NCBI RefSeq assembly: GCF_964199755.1 | Contig: NC_133896.1 | Span: 99,012,549 to 99,076,548, forward strand | DNA from: Larus michahellis | Lineage: Eukaryota > Chordata > Aves > Charadriiformes > Laridae | Length of the DNA: 64,000 nucleotides | Reading direction: 5' to 3' | Shown: positions 38,353-53,300 of the stretch, piece by piece | Layout: each line of letters opens with the position of its first letter | Position numbering within the stretch: the first letter of the stretch is position 1 | Program-made: the position numbers and the translations under genes | The notes under the pieces: generated by a model | What the model saw: the letters and a program-made list of their open reading frames with translations, nothing else | What the model was told of the DNA's origin: nothing | Databases searched by the model: none

Positions 38353-41300
38353 CTGAAGAAAACAAAAATCAAAGAAATCATCAAAAGTTACTGATAATGC
38401 TTTGGCTAAATACCTTTTTTTCTTTACTCAGGCACCTTACTATAGGACTAGACATGAATCATACAAGGTCCTGGGCTCTAGAATGATTCCATTTTATAAA
38501 ATATCTAGCATTTGCTCTGCAATCCTAAAGTACAACTACGGCTCGTGAAGTTCCATCTAACATGGCTACAGAAAAGTTGTCACTGGTATGGCGTGGATAA
38601 AGCATGCCACAGCAAGGGGGGGTCCATCCTGGGCAGCAAAATCCTACAGGACTTTCCAGAGTATCGACCGGTATCAAGTGATCCAAAGGCAGTACTGCAC
38701 TGCAACAGCCACAGCGCTGTCTGTGTCTGAGACACCTGAATGAAAGTGAGCATGAAGGTCAGGTCTACAGGTGTTGCATGCAAAGTACTTTGGTTTATAA
38801 CACGGATATGGCTGTAGCTTATTACTTATCTAAAAATAAAAGACAAAGGTACTTAAGAGTAAATATTGACTACATACTTCAGCAGGAACACAAGATTCTC
38901 TATCATTGTGGTTCGTTCAGAGTCTCCTTACAGCTTCCTCTTTCCACTTGCGAATAACTTTACTGCAGGTTTTGTCTTGGGATTATATCCATCTGTGCCT
39001 CCACTTTGCACAGGAATAAATGATGTGAGAAAGTCTGATGACTCTCTATTCCACACTGGATGTGGTATGCGAGGGTGAAAACAGTTGTCTTTCTATCACA
39101 AGACCATTTCTTACAAACGTTTTTAGTTTCACGAAGCTCGAAACTTAAACTTTCTGTATTTTCAAACTTACTCAAGGCTCAGTGTTTGTATTGTTTGCAG
39201 ACAATACAATATTGGTTTTTGTTGAAAAAACTGCATTTGAATCTTACAAACAAGCAATCTGAGGAGACAAGACAGCTCTCTATTGCCATCACTCTACACA
39301 CAAAGCTTTCAAAGTGGGAAGCTTGTCCTTTGGTCAGATCAGAAAGTATACAATCAATTTTTATTTAACCCTTTAAGCTTTGGTATAACCAAGTGTGCCA
39401 AGACAGAGACTGATAAACTCATTCACCCCACCTCTGGGTTCTCTATGAGCTTTCTTTTTATTTTCTTCTCTCCATTGTTTGGGATGAATAAAGTGGGAGA
39501 CACAGAAAGAGAAAAGAAATCCAACAGCATTAACTAATGAGATGTTAAGGTTAGTGAAAGAGCAATGGATGAGGGCACTGTCCATTATGTGGATATGATG
39601 GGATACAGGACTGTCACGTGGGAAGATTCATGTGTTTTTAAATTCATATATATATCAGAATATACCACTGTGTACATAATTCTCCACTGAACATCTGGTA
39701 AGTACAAAAACAGCAAGTAGAATGAACATGTGCTTCCACCTGCTCTTGCTTCCTGGTGTAATTACAATGAAATCTAGTAATGCAGTACCTTAAATATGCA
39801 AAGAAATTATGGACAACTGAAGTTTGTACTGAAAATGGGTCAGTATGCTTCATTTCCCATTTTAAGGGTAGAATTTTGCCTCCACAACTAATATGGGATG
39901 AAAGAAACGAGTACATCAAACTACCAATGCGCTAAATTATGTTTTCAGTACTGTAATTCCTTTCTTCTTTGAGAAAACTTATGACTAGTCTTAGCATGTG
40001 TTTGACAATTTTTATACAAGTAGGAGCGTAATATCCTCTGCTTACGAAGGTTGTATTCCATATTTCAAGTCTGCAAGTTGCCAAAACATCCCCTTGGTTT
40101 CTACTGTGTTAAGATGCCTTACCTCAAAAACATTATTTGGGCATATTTTATATTTTTTTAAATATATTTTATTTTTTTTACTGACATTCCTTACAAATAA
40201 CTTTCAGGAATCTGCCTGCTGTCTGCAGCAGGACAAATAGCTGCAAGATGCTCCACTTACGTAGCTCAAGATGCCAAAAACCTTTCTGTATGTTGTGTCA
40301 CCTGTATAAAATGCAGTTTTGAAGACTCTTCTGAAATCACATATTCACTATTCTGTAATCACACATCTATTCCTTGTGCTAATGCTATCTATGAAGGTGT
40401 AACATTCTTTCTTACTTGGTTTCAACTTGAACTAAGCCTTAACATCTTGATGTTAAGATAGCCTTAAGATTTTCCCTTGATAAAATACAGCTGGATTCAC
40501 AAATTTTGGCCCATGTTCCTAGACAGACATGCAGAAATGCTGTGATGCTACCTACAGGGAGCTGACAGGGATAGCTCAGGTTTGCAATAGCCCAAAATCA
40601 AATATTAGCAACATAATCTTCAGTTTTTTGAGGTGGATCACCTATAGTCTACTGCATGTATATTTACTTCAGCTGACTTAAAAAAAATCCATCCCACTGC
40701 AATAAGCACCTTTTATACTACTGTCTTGTGCTAATATGTCCATGAATTCATGTTATCCCTTCTTTAAAAAAACTTACAGGTAAGTGCAAGCACTGTACAA
40801 AAAAAACCACAAGAGGGAGCCTCCTTGCCTCAAAAAGCAAAGCTGGTTTGTTTTTTTTTTTTTGCTACTTCATTTCTGCAAAGTATATTTTTTGCGGGGC
40901 ACTTTACCCAAGATTATTAGGAACGTGTATCTTTGTGTATGTGGGACTGTAAAATACAGCACATTCAAATATACAGACAAGTGCAGAGAAGGATTAATGA
41001 CTGACAATTTGTTTCACTTGTGAAACAGCTTAATGTTTATATGCACAGAAAGTTCTTTATCCCTGGAGATTCCGCATATCGGCCTGCTCTAAATGTGCAG
41101 AAAAATAGGAACACCGTGCAGGAAACTGGGAGCTTTTTAATAATGACTGGTGGAGGAATCTGCCTCTTCCACTCTCTGCTAGCTAAATACCAGCTGATGC
41201 CCCAGAGCATCTGGTAAACACGCCTTGTCACAGCAGTAAATGTGAAAACTGGATTATCGAATTGAAAAGAATGGGGAATTATCTTAAAAGGAGTCTTCAA

Positions 41301-44300
41301 CTGATGGATAGCTCTACACAATTTGCATCCTACCTCTTGCCAAAAAAACACACACACACCCAAAAAACCTGTAGATTTACGCACAAGAAGTTCTGTTACT
41401 CTCAGATGGAGACAAATAAATGCTTCTCCCAAGTTTTATTTAGTGTTTGAGGAAACTTTTGCACAAAGTCCTCTTACTGAGAGAACTTGATAGGAACAGG
41501 TAGAATAACCTTCTAGCATAAACAGGAGAAATTCACAGCACAGCCATAGATCTCACACCTGTGACTTGCAACAAAAAGGGAAAAAAGTCTTCCTCAGGAG
41601 GTAATTTTGAGACCTGAGAGTCCAGACTTACTAGTGAAATGTTGACTTCTTTGTGTTTCTAGACCACTGAAGTCAGTTTTACAGAAATAAAACCTTACGG
41701 ACCAAGATCTGGACGCTAGAATCAGAAGTTATGAATACACAGAATATAATATATACAGGTGCTTATACAGTACCTCAGGGATATCCATCATTCTCCTTAG
41801 TTTCTGATCTCTCCAGTTCCAATCCAGAATCATATATTTTGTGGAGTTCAAGCACAGGCCATCTAAAAAGACAACATAAATTTTACTACCGAGACAATAT
41901 AACATGTGCTTATCAAAATGATTTTTGGCTTTTACATCTTTTGCTGTCTGTTCCAAGGAAACTGATCTTTGAACACTTAAGTACTACATTCGCTGGTTGG
42001 AAAACTAATGCAGTGACACTGCAAACCCCCTTAACCACATAATCCCATGCCTTTTTGGAAGATAAACACAAAAGCAGAACAACTACTGTTGCCAGGCTTG
42101 TCAAGAGCTAACATCCTGCCAGAAAATAATTCCTCAAGCTTCCTCCTGTTGAAACCACAGGAGTTGAATTTCCACAGCTGATGAGGAGCTGGTAGTTACA
42201 AGGACCCTAGCCTGAAAAATCCTGTTAATGGGAACTGACAGTGTTTTGCAATTTACAGGACTGGGTGCTATGTGAATGTGAATCAGGTCAGTGGTGCTGC
42301 TGAAGAATTCCTTTATCCTCCAAACAAATGGTGGTGAAAGAAGAAAAGATCCTTTCTGAACTGACCCTCCAGCTCTTGCCTATTTTTTCTCTGGTCTTCT
42401 ACACGATGTCCACAATTTTTCATATCAGTTTTGACTCCTCTCCATTCTCTAGTGACCTGGCACTGCAACATTAAGGTGTAAGAAAAGGACTAGACTTTAG
42501 GATAAGATGATACACCTTGTGCCCCTGCTATAAACTGCCCCATCTAACGTGGCAATGTGCTGATATGCTGAGCAGTAATGACTTAATGTTGGTGTATAGG
42601 GCACAGGAAGAAACAAAATTATGTTATTCCTGTACCCTCTTTTGGAAGGAGTGGTAGAGTCCCTATTCACAGCCAGTCTCTGACAAAAAGAAAACAGAGT
42701 CAGAGAAAAGCAGTGTTTAGAAAGAGGAATGGAAAGAATCACCTTATCATCTTGTTATTTTGTTGTTTGTTTTTCTTTGTATGCATAATGTCTATTGAGC
42801 AAGAAAAACTACTCAAAATTTGTGAAAAGGAGATTTATACAGCATAATTAATTTCATTACAGGCAAATCAGAAATAAAATCAAATCAGCAAGCAGATCTT
42901 TTATTCACCGCTCACAAAAGTTTACCCCAAGCTCAGAGTGACATATGATACAGTGACTTCTGCCATTATTTCCTCTTGATTTACTTGCAGTGTTTGGTTT
43001 CCTGAAGCTTTAAATCTTACATCATGGTTTTGCAATCACTCTCAAGTCAGCATAAATCAGTATTCCTGCCAAAAGAGGAAGTCCCCCACCTCTGCCTGCT
43101 CATTACCTGATTTTGTGTGCACACTGGTTTTGTTTTAATTGGGATCAGACCTAATTGGGATCAGTTCACTGAGCTGCCAAGCAGACTCTTGGGTTAGCAC
43201 AAGAAGCAGGAAGGGGGAATAAGTGGGCACTGACTGGGGGGGCCTGGGAAGGGGGCAAGTATTACTCTGCCTTTCTCTGGTAATACTGATTTATGCTAGA
43301 TTAAAGTGATCATACAAGCAACTGCTACAATCCTGACCTCATTTTGACTGACATAGTAGAAGCGGAGAAATAGAACATTACAGATTGGTATCCAAATCCA
43401 CAGATTCATGTTTAACCTAAGCGCTTCAAAAAACAATTGAAGTCTTTTTTCTCAAGAGACCAAGAATAAGATACCTATGGAGAAATCCCTTCTTGTTCTC
43501 CTACCTTGCTCCACCAGTGCTTTTACTCTCCCAGGAGTTCCAACCCCAATATGGAACACGCCTTTCTCCAACATATTCATCTGTTCCTTGATCTAATTGG
43601 AAGAGAGAAAGACAAACCATAGTGAAAAAAACACAAACTCAAATGATTGTTTTAAATTTTCTCCTCAAAGAGCTGGACATAAATTCAAGATCTCATAGTA
43701 TCTCTTTCTAGAATACCATCAAGTAACAAATGCTATTCATCTTTCAAACTGTGAAACTGATCTACCTGAGAGAAAATTTAAGAAATACAACAGCCAGCTG
43801 GGCATCACACTTCTCGAGAAGTTCAGTCATTTTCAGCTTTAAAAATCTGCTATTGCACCAACTATTTCTGCAGGTGAGAACAGTATCCTTCCTTCAGCAT
43901 TTAAACAAAGTCTCTGGAAATATCTGGAAAATTGACAAAGTGAATTAGCTTTGGCTAATTCACAGAGTGAATTAGCACTCCCTCAAGATGGAGACACTGA
44001 AAAAGGGTGAAATAAAGCAAGTGACATTTGTGTGTTTGGCAGTGTTTATATCAAAGGCCAAATGTATGCTCATTACTTCCAACATCCCTGTAATTTCTGC
44101 TCTCCAACAGGTATGGATGTTGGGTATTCAGGCATCCAATTGACAGAATGCAAATATGGGTGCTGGTATAGTTTGCTTCTACAAACCTATATGTGTGAGC
44201 CTTCTATTTAAACAGGCAAAAGCCACTTGAATGAGGACCTGAAAGGAATATGGGACATCTTTAAAACATAGCACATGCATGAGCATCTACATTCTGCACA

Positions 44301-47300
44301 GGATTGCATCAGAGCCACTAGAGATGTTGTTTGTCAGTATTTGTCAAACTGCAACAATAGGCTACCAAAGGAAGCTTTACTTAGAGAAAGGAACGCTCTA
44401 ATGAAAGGAGCTATTGCTGAATGCTTTAAAAAGAAAATGGTATGACACTAGTTAGCTGTTCTATCAAAATGCCCTTGCAGCTTTCTTACCTTTATGTGCT
44501 TTGCAAACAGCTTGAGAACTCTGCAGTCTCCTTTAAATGCTGTCATTGACCTAGCAATAAAAAAATTGAAAAAGGAAATGCAAGCATCAGGGCTGGGATT
44601 AAGACCACACAGAAGGAAAGCAAATCTAGCTGGCATTTCTCAATTTGCTTGAGACCCACAGTTCCCCAATGACCCCTGCTTGTACTTTGAACACTATGTA
44701 CATTCTTGTTTGCTACTTGATCAACAGCTATCAACAACTGGACAAACACAATAGCAGATATCAGTAGGGGCAACATTGTTTAGATAGCTTTTCAGATAAT
44801 ATTTAAAAGTTATGGCCTGTGCTTTCACAGCTAACTTAGTTCAAAACTGACTGATCACCAAATTCTAATTAAAAAACATCTCAGTTACTGAGATACAGGT
44901 GTGAATGAACATGCACATACGTGCACAACAAATGAAAGATCCGTGTATGGACGAATATACATTTTACAGCATCTTCCTGCAATGTGGCTGCTGGGAAAAT
45001 CTAGGCTGCCACAGGCTTTGTTATTGCAGAGATTGCCCACAATCCAGTTAACCAAAACTAATTTGTCTAAAAACCTGACTTGTTTTTCTGACACTCCATT
45101 TTGGCACGCACTGACTATTCTGTGTTCTGTATTAATCAAGCAGTACTTACTGAATGTCATTTAAGACAGCTTTCTCTGCATGTTTTTTTGCAGTGCACCA
45201 AATTTTAGATTTTCTCTTGTGCAAAGCTAAAGGTTTATATACAACTGTGTATATATAAAACCCACCTAAGTCTCAGATGGTAATTTCTGCACAGCTGTTT
45301 TGCCAGCCTGAGCCAGCTGAGAACATGGACATGGACCTGGAGGCACTCAGGCCAGACACAGTTGTTGGCACTTGAGGCCCTGGAACGCCATGTCCTCATT
45401 GTCTTTGGTGCAAAGTCACGATTTCTGGTGGTGGATCGTGATGCTTTACGGGTTTACTCTGTTCCCAAGTATAACATGTTGCATGTTTCCCCCCAAATTG
45501 GTTACACTTTATTTTTGGTTTTAAACAAAAATAGCACTTCCATGCAACTGAAGTACTAAGTGTTACTTCAGTCTAAAACCAAACACCACACTCCCACAGT
45601 TTAAAGAAGCAAGGGATATTGCATCAGTTTGAGTCAGTGAATTTGTTGGCTAGCAGAGGACAGTGTCCCAGTTTTGCCTTTATGTCTGTGGTTCCAAGAC
45701 AAAACCTCTGACTGACTGCCAACCTCAACACAGCATTTGCTATCGACATACTTGATGAGTTCCAAGGAACGAAGGGCAGAACTGCAGATAACCAGCATCA
45801 CCACCGACTTCTTCTCCTTGTGGTTTTTACGGAGTTTTGCCCACTTAGGGCAGACTGCAATGAAAAAGCCCATGTACACACACAAAGTACTACATGCCGC
45901 AATTTTAAATTACAAGACTACATGATGAATGGTAGCCAGCAGCAAGAACACACATACTGACTTCTATGAGGTCTGGATCTCTGGCAACACTTTTACATTT
46001 AGTCATGGCTGAGAAATTGGAAAATAAAATGCCCAAAATAAATAAAGTACAGAAATATCACATAACTGAACAAATTAGATAAGCATTAAGAATCAATGGT
46101 TTGCAAGACGAGAAGTGCATTGTCTTCATTTCCCACATACGGTAATTTGTATCAGAGAAAACCAATTGAAAAGATGTATTTACCAGACCAGAACTTCTAT
46201 ATAAATATAAGAGAATAAAAATTCTCTTAGTTCATGTCAGTGGACAGCTGCAGAATTTTTACTGCAGGATAATACATACACCTACTTATGAAGCCACAAT
46301 AAATTACTGACAAATAATCCCTAGCAATTAAAAGAAACTCTAAAACATTTTGATACAAAAAAGTGATAGAGTAAAAAAGAGTCAGAAAAACAAGACCTGT
46401 CATGAAAAAAAAAAATCCTTAAAGTTATTAATATTTCATAATTAAAAATATTTGGAGGTGCAGATAAAAACTGCAATACTATTACGTCAACAATTTTTTC
46501 ATACAGCTTTCATCTCATTCAACATTTCAACTCACTTTCTTTCAGGTATGAAGAAAAACTATGGGTGAGATCATTGGCTGGCAAAAAACAGGAATCTGAA
46601 AACATAAAAGGAAAAAATACTTTCATTGATCTATTTTTAACAGCAAAAGGAATACATATTTTTGCAGCATAACCACTAGTTATACTGATGAATTCAAAAC
46701 TGTGTTAAAATCCACCATCAATAAATTATCATTTGTGAAACAAAGATTAATGTATACCTCATATACAAGAAGCTTTATATTGGGGATAAATCAATGAATG
46801 TAACATCTCTCAACTCAATTGCAATTCCTTTCTTTTCTCCCAACATGAAACTTCGAATACACGACTGTGCAGGTATGATCACATATTTTAAAGCAAGTTT
46901 TCCTATGTCTTTGCCACAATCAATCAAAAATCTTAGCCAAATGCCTTACAATTAACCTGCTAGACTGTTCCTCCAATCTACCTACAATGGAATACATTTT
47001 TAGATCACCCAAACAATTCATGCTGTGTAAATGCAAGAACCTACCAACAATCTACCTGCAAGTAAGTTAGTTCCTCTTTCTGGCCTTTCATATTGTGTTA
47101 ATCTACCTAATTCTATCAACTCTAATGGTAACAGTTACACTGCATTTTAATGCCTTCCTCTTCCTTCATTTCCCACTAAGCGTGTAGCTTTTACCTGGTC
47201 ACTATGTTAACTAGTAAGTCTTAAAAGCACTCTGTGGCAGACATGCCGTTTAACTTTAAGCTTCATATAGAGGCAATGAAGAAAGAGAAGGTCCTAACAG

Positions 47301-50300
47301 GTTTTTTGGAAGGCCTTTCCTTTCTCCAGCATCTATATAGAAAGCCTAAGTTCTTAAAACGGCGATTAAAATTAGATAATCTAAAAAACTGCATGAAGAA
47401 GAGCACCTCAGAGTGCCTGTCTATGGAATGACATGTTTGCTGATATATTTTAACTAAATTAAGGAGGTTTCCTTACAGACATTATTCATGTTCACAGGGA
47501 CGGCACACTGTGCTAAAGCTGGCAACATCAATCCACGACTTCCACTGGAACACACAGTGTGACAAACTTGGTTTGTAGCTGATGCCTGGCTGAAGTCCTG
47601 CCTGTGTAGTTTCTTGAGCATAGCCACTCTCCACCTCTGCTATCTTCCATTTAATGAGCATTGTCTTGCTAAAAACTTTTGATTTGCACTAATCCCTTCT
47701 ATTAAATACAGAGACTGACATTTACTGGGACTTGAGCTCCAGCCGGAATGAATGTGTACAACTGAAAGATCAGCAGCTGATTTTAAAACGATTTTAAAAT
47801 CATTTTTAAAAGATGCACTTGATGCTGGTGGGGAAGGGCAGGGGCTACCCTTCCGTAAGCATTTGGTGGTAATAGGAGAGCTCTTCACACCCACCATTGT
47901 CCTTTCCTCACAGTGGTAAAATATCTTTGCTGTTTTGTTCTTCTGAATACATTGTCTCATTAATGACTGAACAATCCGAAAGACGGTTTCTAAAGGACAC
48001 GAGCTTCAGTCACTGATTTTTCACCAACAGTCCAGCAACACTGGAGCATTAACAACAATTTTAAATTAAAGTTTCAGAAAGGCGGGAGGGGGGAGGGAAC
48101 GCATAGCTCCAGACTGCAGCAACAGACCCTGCTGACTACAAACCTGACCTGCACCGTGTCAGTTAACGAGAACACACAACTCCAAGTAGTTGCTTGTTAT
48201 TTGCTCAGTGCTTTGACACGAATGACAGCTGTAGAAGTTCATGAACTCCTTGGCACTCCAAGCCTCCAACTCCCAGCACAAAAAGAAAGACAAAATATCC
48301 CCATCCAACCCAAGAACCAATCCATATGAAAATGGGTCACTTCACTAGCCCAAAGGGCTCTTTTAATAAGAAAAAAACCAAAGCAATTTATTATTTGCTA
48401 AAAAACCTAAAGGTCTAAAGATATTTAACACAACCTTTTCAAAGCAATATATGTGGGACTTCTCCAGGTTTTCTTGATTCAACGAGAAAGCTGAACTTGC
48501 CCCATAGAAATAAAGAAGGGTCAGCCTATAATCACGGATGTTAAGGAGGAGAGTATCTATATAGAAAGACAGGCTTAAACATTAAAAGAAACCAACCACT
48601 GCTGGGCTAGAAGCCTCCTATATTGGCCACAGGTCACTAACACCAGAGGTTCAAATTCAAGAAATATCAAAGATGTATGCAGGTTAGTTACCAGGCCGTT
48701 TGCTCTTCATGAGCATCATCAACAAATAATGAATAGTGCCTAGAAAATGACAGTGCCTCTTTATCTGCAGAGTAAGAGGCAGAGAAGTTCAATGCTGCCT
48801 CCATCTGCAATGTAACCTCCAAGTGACAGAAGCTAAACCTGCTCTGTCCTGCTTTGCCTTTTCTATCACTGGCTTTTAACTGGAGACAGAATATGGGAAA
48901 CCAAGAGGGTCCTCATCATGGTTAAAACTCAGTCACTTTACACTTGGACCAAAACCATCATCTCATTTCATGCCACTCCCTGAAAAAACACTGCGTTCAA
49001 CATCTCACAACCACATCAGAATGATGTCTTATTATTTCTTTGTCTACTCCTGTCAGCCCTCCTATTATGCATCCGGATCGGCTCAGATAGTCCCCGAAAC
49101 AAAATACATCTTCGTTCTCCCAGTTAGCATTTTGGAAGCTATTATTAGGAATCATATAACTTCTGTTAGAAAAGTAAGCTCCTGAAATGACTACTTTATA
49201 GTAAAAGGACACATTTAAACAATGTTTCTTTTCATTTATGTAATTCCGAGAAACCTCACATTTTTTCTGAAGAAACTAACATCTATACTTAAACAGCAAA
49301 TTAATATACAGTATAAGAAAGTATTTCCATAAAAAAGTACAACTCAAAACCTGTCCCTAAAATCCTTTTTCTTCTGCAGAAAAAGAACTCAACAGTAACA
49401 CCAAAAACCCATTCTTTATATATTACATGTAGGATAAGTTACCTGACAGCTTTAATTCCTCTATTTCAATCACTGAACGGTTTTCACCAAAGTGTTGACT
49501 AAGGAGATTTTGTAGATCCGCAGGGACGCCAGGTTTTGGAGTGGATTTTTCCAGAATATCAGAAATTTTTTTCTAAAAAAACAAGTAAAATGGGTAAGTA
49601 TGGCATTTCTCTAATTTCTGCTCTTCGCCTCCATAACTTCATACAATTACATTGGCTTAATTATAGCTTAATTAGAAAAACATCTTACAATGGGACAAGA
49701 TTCCCTTCATCTTTAGTGGGGATGCAGACTTCAGACGCAAGTTCAGATACTTTGATGAGATTGTCTGTGAGCCTGAAGACAAAAAATCTTGTGCACTCAC
49801 CTGAAATGCTGCCGTAAAAAAAACATAACTGAAAGCTGGTTTTGTGAGTTTTGCTATTGTTACACTTAAATATCAGTTCAAAAATTCAGGGTTTTGTCAT
49901 CATTTGTTTTAATTTATTAGTCTTAAAGTATAACAACAGGAATTGCATGTTTATATAAATCTTGGTTATATTTTGATTAAGACAGGGTAACTATCTATCT
50001 TTTGGAAGGAAAGACGGTTAGCTATGTTCACAGAATACCACACAAGTGTGATGAAAATGAGTTAAAAGCTCACAAAACCAGAAGTCAAGCAGAAAGAATT
50101 CAGCAGCTGCTTTGTTCTTCCAAAACGTATAATTTTTTAAACCAAACTAATAATTTGTAGAGCCTGGACATGAGTTCATAATTATTGTGTTTTACACCTT
50201 AGGAATGTTAGCAAATAACAGGTCTGAATTTTCACTGAAGTGAAAGTGTTGCTGTATATTTCCCCACAATTAAATGGGTCATGGGGGTAGAATAGTCCAG

Positions 50301-53300
50301 GATTCCCATTATTCTGAATGATCTGCCAACATTTAAGAAAACAGCAAATTTTCAAGGATAGAGCCAGCCTGGAGAGAACAGCCAGAATGTGAAGCCTCTC
50401 TTGTTCTCACTGAGAAGTGACTCATTTGTGAAAGGCCAGCTCAAGGTTTCTCATCTGCGTAAGCCAAACTGAACTTGCCTTCATCAGGACACATGGCAGC
50501 ATTAGCCTAGAAGCGAAAAGGAGCAAGAGAGCGTGGTTAGGACGGAGCAACAGCATATACAGCTGCACGGCAAAGTGAGATTTCAGAGAGAGATGAGGTG
50601 GGCCTGGAAGCATTTTTGACAGCTTTGGAGCGGTGGTGGGTACCTTCAGTGCAAGTTCAGCAGGCTAAGGTCTAGGGCAGCAAAGATCAATGGAAATTTT
50701 GAAGAGAGCTGTAGCAGGAATTTCAATGTAAGGGACAGATCTTTTTCCATCCCTCTTTCCCTCACTCCATCCCAGCACCCACACCCTCCTTCTCTTCCAT
50801 TCCTCACCACTCCACCTTTCCCAATACACCCCAAACACTCCCATAACGGCGGCATAAGGGGCAGAAGGCCATACAGGGGCTGCTGAAGCCACTCCACCCC
50901 ACAGCAAAGGCAAAGTAGGCACCTGCCTCTCCCGGCCATCTGCCACTTTGGCCACTGCCTCTTTCACCTCTGCTAAAAGCCAGCTGTGTGTCTGCAAGAC
51001 CCCAAATGAATCTTTGACAGCGGGATGAAAAGCTGGACATGAGCCAACAATGTGCGCTTGCAGCCCAGAAGGCCAATCGCATCCTGGGCTGCATCAAAAG
51101 AACCATGGCCAGGAGATCCAGGGAGGAGATTCTGCCCCTCTACTCTGCTCTGGTGAGACCCCACCTGCAGTACTGCGTCCAGCTCTGGAGCCCTCAGCAC
51201 AAGAAGGACATGGACCTGTTGGAGCAGGTCCAGAGGAGGGCCACGAAGATGATCCGAGGGCTGGAGCACCTCTCCTATGAGGACAGGCTGAGAGAGTTGG
51301 GGTTGTTCAGCCTGGAGAAGAGAAGGCTCCAGGGAGAGCTTACAGCAGCCTTCCAGTACCTGAAGGGTACAGGAGAGACGGGGAGGGGCTGTTTGCAAGG
51401 GCATGTAGCGATAGGACGAGGGTCAACGGCTTTAAACTAGAGCAGGGTAGGTTCAGTTTAGACATTAGGATGAAGTTCTTTACAAGGAGGGTGGTGAGAC
51501 ACTGGCACGAGTTGCCCAGAGAGGTGGTGGAGGCCCCATCCCTGGAGACATTCAAGGTCAGGCTTGACGAGGCTCTGAGCAACCTGATCTAGTTGATGTC
51601 CCTGCTTACTGCAGGGGGTTGGACTAGGTGATCTCTAAAGGTCCCTTCCAACACAACAAGTTCTATGATTCTATGATACGTGGATATGAAGTGCTTATGC
51701 CTTACTCTCAGTCTGCCTTTGGCCTGGCGCAAAGCCTTCTGCAGTCCCCAGAAGACCTGCCAGTGGATGTCTGGCTGTTTGGCAGGTTTTTGCAGTGCCT
51801 GAATCTGCAGCATTCCTTCCCAAGTTTCACCCTCATTTAGCACCATTGTATTTTTCTGCCATGCAACAACCGTCTTCCCAAAGAACGACCAGAGGCCAAC
51901 TTGCAACACACACCGCCTTTGCGTGAGGCCCACAATCGAACCTCTTCATTGTTCTTCTTATTGACCACACAAAAGCTCTTCTCCAGCCCCACAACCTGCC
52001 TCTTAAGTGACCCACATTTGGTAGTCTCTGATTTAGCAGACAGCAAGACAGAACTATCAGTCTCATTTTACTTGGTAATTCAGCTTAAGGTGTCGTTCCA
52101 CAGGATCATTACATCATTCGTTGCGCCACTTGGTTCCTTCAGGAAAATTATGGCACTCTAGAGGGGAGAAGCCTGATACTAACGAGAAATTCCATAAGAG
52201 CAAGAGCAAGGACACCTGAGCAAACTCTCTTCCTTGAAGGAGAGCTGTGGGGATACGTTCCTCATGCAGGAAGTTTTATTATTTTTCTTCCAATTCATTC
52301 CAGATGCTTAAAAGCAAAGGGTTTTATCCCCCCGCTTTTCCTTATTTTTGGAGAAAGCACTTTGTTTGGAACCCATAGATCAACCTGATAAATATTTCCT
52401 GATGGATTTTTTGACAGGCTGTGTGTGTCAACTTAGTGGCCTAGCTCCATTGAAACCAAAGGTGTAACTAAGCGCCTATTGTTTGTCTGAGAACGGGGTC
52501 TTTTTGTTAGGTCTGGTTCACCAGTCTCTGTCATGGGATGCTTTCAATCTGGCAGCAGTAGAACAAGTACTGCGGTCATTTCTGCCAGAGCTGCATTTAA
52601 AGCTAAATCCCACTCTTCCCTCTTCCCATTCCCTGGATGATTAAGAGGCCTGACATAATATAAAAAGGCCACCTCTCAGACTTATGAGGGAGCCAACTAT
52701 TTACAGTCTGTCCTGAAAGACAATTAACTTGCCTGGTGCCATATAATTTCCATCTAGACTGCAGAGTGTGTTTGTTGTTGAAGGTGAAGATGGAGCATGG
52801 CCAGAGGGACAATACAGAGTATTTATTTATATACTTATGCTATGAGAAGAGTGAACAAGGACAGTTCTTGGCTCAAAAGACGTAACAGCAGCTGGAGCCT
52901 GACCACACCACTGAAATGGGGCAGATTCTCCAGCAACTGAAATTCCACCTTTCTTTGAGGCAGTTCCATTTTCCTGGTGTGCAACACTTGCAAGTGGGGT
53001 GTAGACATATACAACCCTTGAGCAGAGGATAGACACAATGCCACAGTTCAGGTTGGGAGCGCGTATTTTGAGTGAAGTCAAAAAAGTAGGAATTTCTATT
53101 CTAAAAGAGGCTGCAACATTATGACCACATTACTTCTCATCGTCACAGGGTTGTCCCAATTCTGCATCTTGTCATAGCACATACACCCACTGCCCAGTCC
53201 CCAGACACACTCTAGGACATTCATACCTTCTTTCTCTTCTTTGCCTTTACAGTGCTCTCTTGTTTTTCTTCAGGCTGACTTAGAAAACACTCTGTAGGCT

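Noticed and set aside
41037-41432. 131-codon open frame on the minus strand in the last CMSS1 intron
   Set aside because: No splice support to the CMSS1 exons, which already join directly in phase across it.
48600-48665. tRNA-like box B string GGTTCAAATTC
   Set aside because: No matching box A at the right distance and no cloverleaf could be drawn.
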